Source: CAZVJA01 sp964626885 (lineage in GTDB: Bacteria > Planctomycetota > Planctomycetia > Planctomycetales > Planctomycetaceae). Taken from it: a stretch of 8,326 nt of DNA. A program made the position numbers and the translations under genes. The notes beneath the pieces are model-generated. The model searched no databases and was not told the origin of the DNA. It was given only the letters and a program-made list of their open reading frames with translations. The DNA is taken from the NCBI GenBank assembly GCA_964626885.1, contig CAZVJA010000224.1:1-8326 (forward strand), given 5' to 3'. Shown piece after piece: positions 7,082 through 8,326 of this stretch (positions are counted from its first letter, which is position 1; every line of letters begins with the position of its first letter).

Positions 7082-7092
7082 CCGCTTAGCGG
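7082..7092. terminator. Weak hairpin between convergent aldo/keto reductase and trmL genes
   Basis: CCGC-TTA-GCGG forms a 4-bp stem with a 3-nt loop in the 43-bp gap between the two stop codons. It has no good T-tract on either strand, so it is at best a minor terminator; nothing stronger is seen in the gap. Confidence 0.2.
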
Positions 7093-7116
7093 GAATTTCG
7101 CAAGGCCTACGATTGC

Positions 7117-7593
7117 TCAATCCATGCTCGGCAAGCCGCCGAATTGCCGCACCGCTTCGTACACCACCGTGTTGGCGGTGCTCGCGAGATTGAGGCTCCG
7201 CACTTCCGGACGCATCGGCAGGCTCAAATTGCGATCGGGCTGCCGGCTCAAAATACTTTCCGGCAGGCCGCGGGTTTCGCTGCCGAAGAGGAGCACGTCG
7301 CCGGGTTGGAAATCCGCTTCCCAGATGGTCCTCTTGCCGAACTTGGTGATCGCCCACCAACGGGCGCCGGGGAGTTTTTCGAGCACCGCCGCCCAACTAT
7401 CGACCGCCTCCCAGGTGAGGTGCTGCCAATAGTCCATTCCCGCCCTTCGGAGATGCCGCTCGTCGAGTTGAAAGCCGAGCGGTCGAACCAGCCAGAGCTT
7501 CGCCCCGACCGCGACGCAGGTCCGCCCGATGTTCCCGGTGTTCTGAGGAATATCGGGTTGATAGAGGACGACGTGGAGCAGGGGAGTGAGCAC
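7117..7593 (-). CDS. trmL: tRNA (cytidine(34)/uridine(34)-2'-O)-methyltransferase TrmL
   Basis: TrmL methylates the 2'-OH of the wobble nucleotide in tRNA-Leu isoacceptors using S-adenosylmethionine. It belongs to the SPOUT (SpoU) superfamily, whose members fold into a trefoil knot and act as dimers. The 158 residues match the compact E. coli enzyme of 157. Motifs seen are YQPDIPQNTGNIGRTC (11-26), LRRAGMDYW (48-56), FGSETRGLP (103-111) and LPMRPEVRSLNLA (125-137) followed by TVVYEAVRQ; the last two blocks build the cofactor-binding knot. The start is GTG at 7593. No good ribosome binding site precedes it, and a small hairpin (7611-7596) lies right before it. The protein's first strand (LLHVVLY) begins five codons later, so no other start fits better. 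It lies 70 bp downstream of ileS on the same strand, so co-transcription is plausible. Confidence 0.94.
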   Translation of the reverse strand: MLTPLLHVVLYQPDIPQNTGNIGRTCVAVGAKLWLVRPLGFQLDERHLRRAGMDYWQHLTWEAVDSWAAVLEKLPGARWWAITKFGKRTIWEADFQPGDVLLFGSETRGLPESILSRQPDRNLSLPMRPEVRSLNLASTANTVVYEAVRQFGGLPSMD

Positions 7594-7663
7594 GACGATA
7601 AGTCTTTATCGAACAAACGATTTCAACGTGGATGCCCTCCCAAGAGATCTTGCAACTCTCGAC
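7594..7663. other. Short ileS-trmL intergenic gap
   Basis: This 70-bp gap holds the small stem-loop next to the trmL start. I see no clear terminator for ileS and no strong promoter for trmL, which fits read-through from ileS. Confidence 0.45.
7596..7611 (-). other. Small stem-loop directly ahead of the trmL start codon
   Basis: CGATAA and TTATCG (6 bp) enclose a 4-nt loop and end 2 nt before the GTG at 7593. It occupies the place where a ribosome binding site would be expected. It is AT-rich and has no T-tract, so it is a poor terminator; an effect on translation is possible but unproven. Confidence 0.35.
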
Positions 7664-8326
7664 TCACACTTTTTCGATCCAAATCGTTGCCTTCTCGTCG
7701 CCGACCGTCACTGGCTTTGCGTCCGGGGGAGGATTGGATGAGGCGTTGATCGCGTCCGCCAGCGTCTCCGTGCGGATGTATTCATCCCACGCGGCGAGCG
7801 CAGCGACGAGAGTGCTATTATCAGATTGATACGAGACCTGGATGCGGTCCTCGATTTCGAGGTCGGCGTCCTTGCGCAGTTGCTGCACCTGGCGGACGAA
7901 GTCGCGGGCCATCCCTTCCTGGATCAGTTCCTCCGTCAATTCCGTCGAGAGGGCGATCTGCAAACCCTGATCGTCGGCGCAGACCCAGCCGGCCGCCTGC
8001 ACCGCCGAGAGGAGCACGTCATCCGGCAGGAGTACGACCTCCTGGCCGTCGACGGTGAGCGATACATTCTCGCCGCCGCGGAGCGCCTTCAGCTGCGATT
8101 GCGAAACGGTTCCCAACTGCTTGCCGATCGCTCCCAGCAGCTTGCCGTATTTCGGCCCGAGCGTTTTGAGGTTCGGTTTGGCGGTGTATTGCACCAGCTC
8201 ATCGATGTTCTCGCGAATCGTCAGCTTTTTGACATTGAGTTCCTCGCAGACGACGTCCGCCAGCGTTTTAATCGCGGCGCGGCGGTCGGCATCGGCACAG
8301 GCAAACTGCAACTCCGCCAACGGCTG
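7664..8326 (-). CDS. ileS: Isoleucyl-tRNA synthetase, C-terminal part (5' part beyond window edge)
   Basis: IleRS charges tRNA-Ile with isoleucine. Only the last 220 residues are visible, and the frame is open to the right edge; the TTG at 8320 is internal (the edge reads QPLAELQF). This tail follows the anticodon-binding domain. Diagnostic blocks are QPLAEL, EELNVKKLTI, KPNLKTLGPKYGKLLGAIGK and LSTELTEELIQEGMARDF, followed by VRQVQQLRKDADLEIEDRI. They match the C-terminal domain of the IleS2 group, the longer form related to eukaryotic enzymes, rather than the E. coli group, whose tail carries a zinc-binding Cys cluster; no such cluster is seen here. The catalytic HIGH and KMSKS regions are outside the window. 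The TGA stop is at 7666-7664, and trmL follows 70 bp downstream. Confidence 0.95.
   Translation of the reverse strand, partial: QPLAELQFACADADRRAAIKTLADVVCEELNVKKLTIRENIDELVQYTAKPNLKTLGPKYGKLLGAIGKQLGTVSQSQLKALRGGENVSLTVDGQEVVLLPDDVLLSAVQAAGWVCADDQGLQIALSTELTEELIQEGMARDFVRQVQQLRKDADLEIEDRIQVSYQSDNSTLVAALAAWDEYIRTETLADAINASSNPPPDAKPVTVGDEKATIWIEKV

Overview
The window looks like chromosomal DNA from a planctomycete (phylum Planctomycetota), GC-rich at roughly 60%. The best evidence is a secreted protein that joins a long coiled coil, a CxxCH cytochrome domain of the type known from planctomycetes, and a WD40 propeller. Intergenic DNA carrying repeated GAAGCACGAA and CGAATGACGAA words fits the same assignment, though that link is from memory. 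I see no mobile element, CRISPR array, rRNA or credible tRNA. Most genes are housekeeping or general metabolism.

Layout. Positions 1-1181 (+) hold the 3' five-sixths of 6-phosphogluconate dehydrogenase (gnd), cut by the left edge. Positions 1182-1385 are intergenic and contain a repeat-rich inverted repeat. Positions 1386-2120 (+) encode a metallo-beta-lactamase-fold hydrolase. Positions 2162-3112 (+) encode a SAM methyltransferase with an N-terminal zinc ribbon. A perfect 28-bp palindrome at 3131-3158 probably terminates transcription from both sides, because the next gene is convergent. Positions 5338-3198 (-) hold the coiled-coil/cytochrome/WD40 gene, split by a one-base frameshift in a run of five G (minus strand) at 4366-4370.

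Positions 5339-6071 have no large gene but are not empty. They contain a 29-codon ORF on the minus strand (5828-5739) for an extremely basic protein that resembles small ribosomal proteins. They also contain candidate promoters, a terminator-like hairpin in that ORF's leader, and a 24-bp dyad just ahead of the next gene. Positions 6072-7073 (+) encode an aldo/keto reductase. Converging on it are trmL (7593-7117, -), a tRNA wobble 2'-O-methyltransferase, and the C-terminal 220 residues of isoleucyl-tRNA synthetase (8326-7664, -), cut by the right edge. ileS and trmL lie in tandem 70 bp apart and both act on tRNA, so they may be co-transcribed.

I found no clearly new multi-gene system. The items most worth a second look are the tiny basic ORF with its structured leader, the frameshifted cytochrome/WD40 gene, the intergenic inverted repeat, and the dyad upstream of the aldo/keto reductase.
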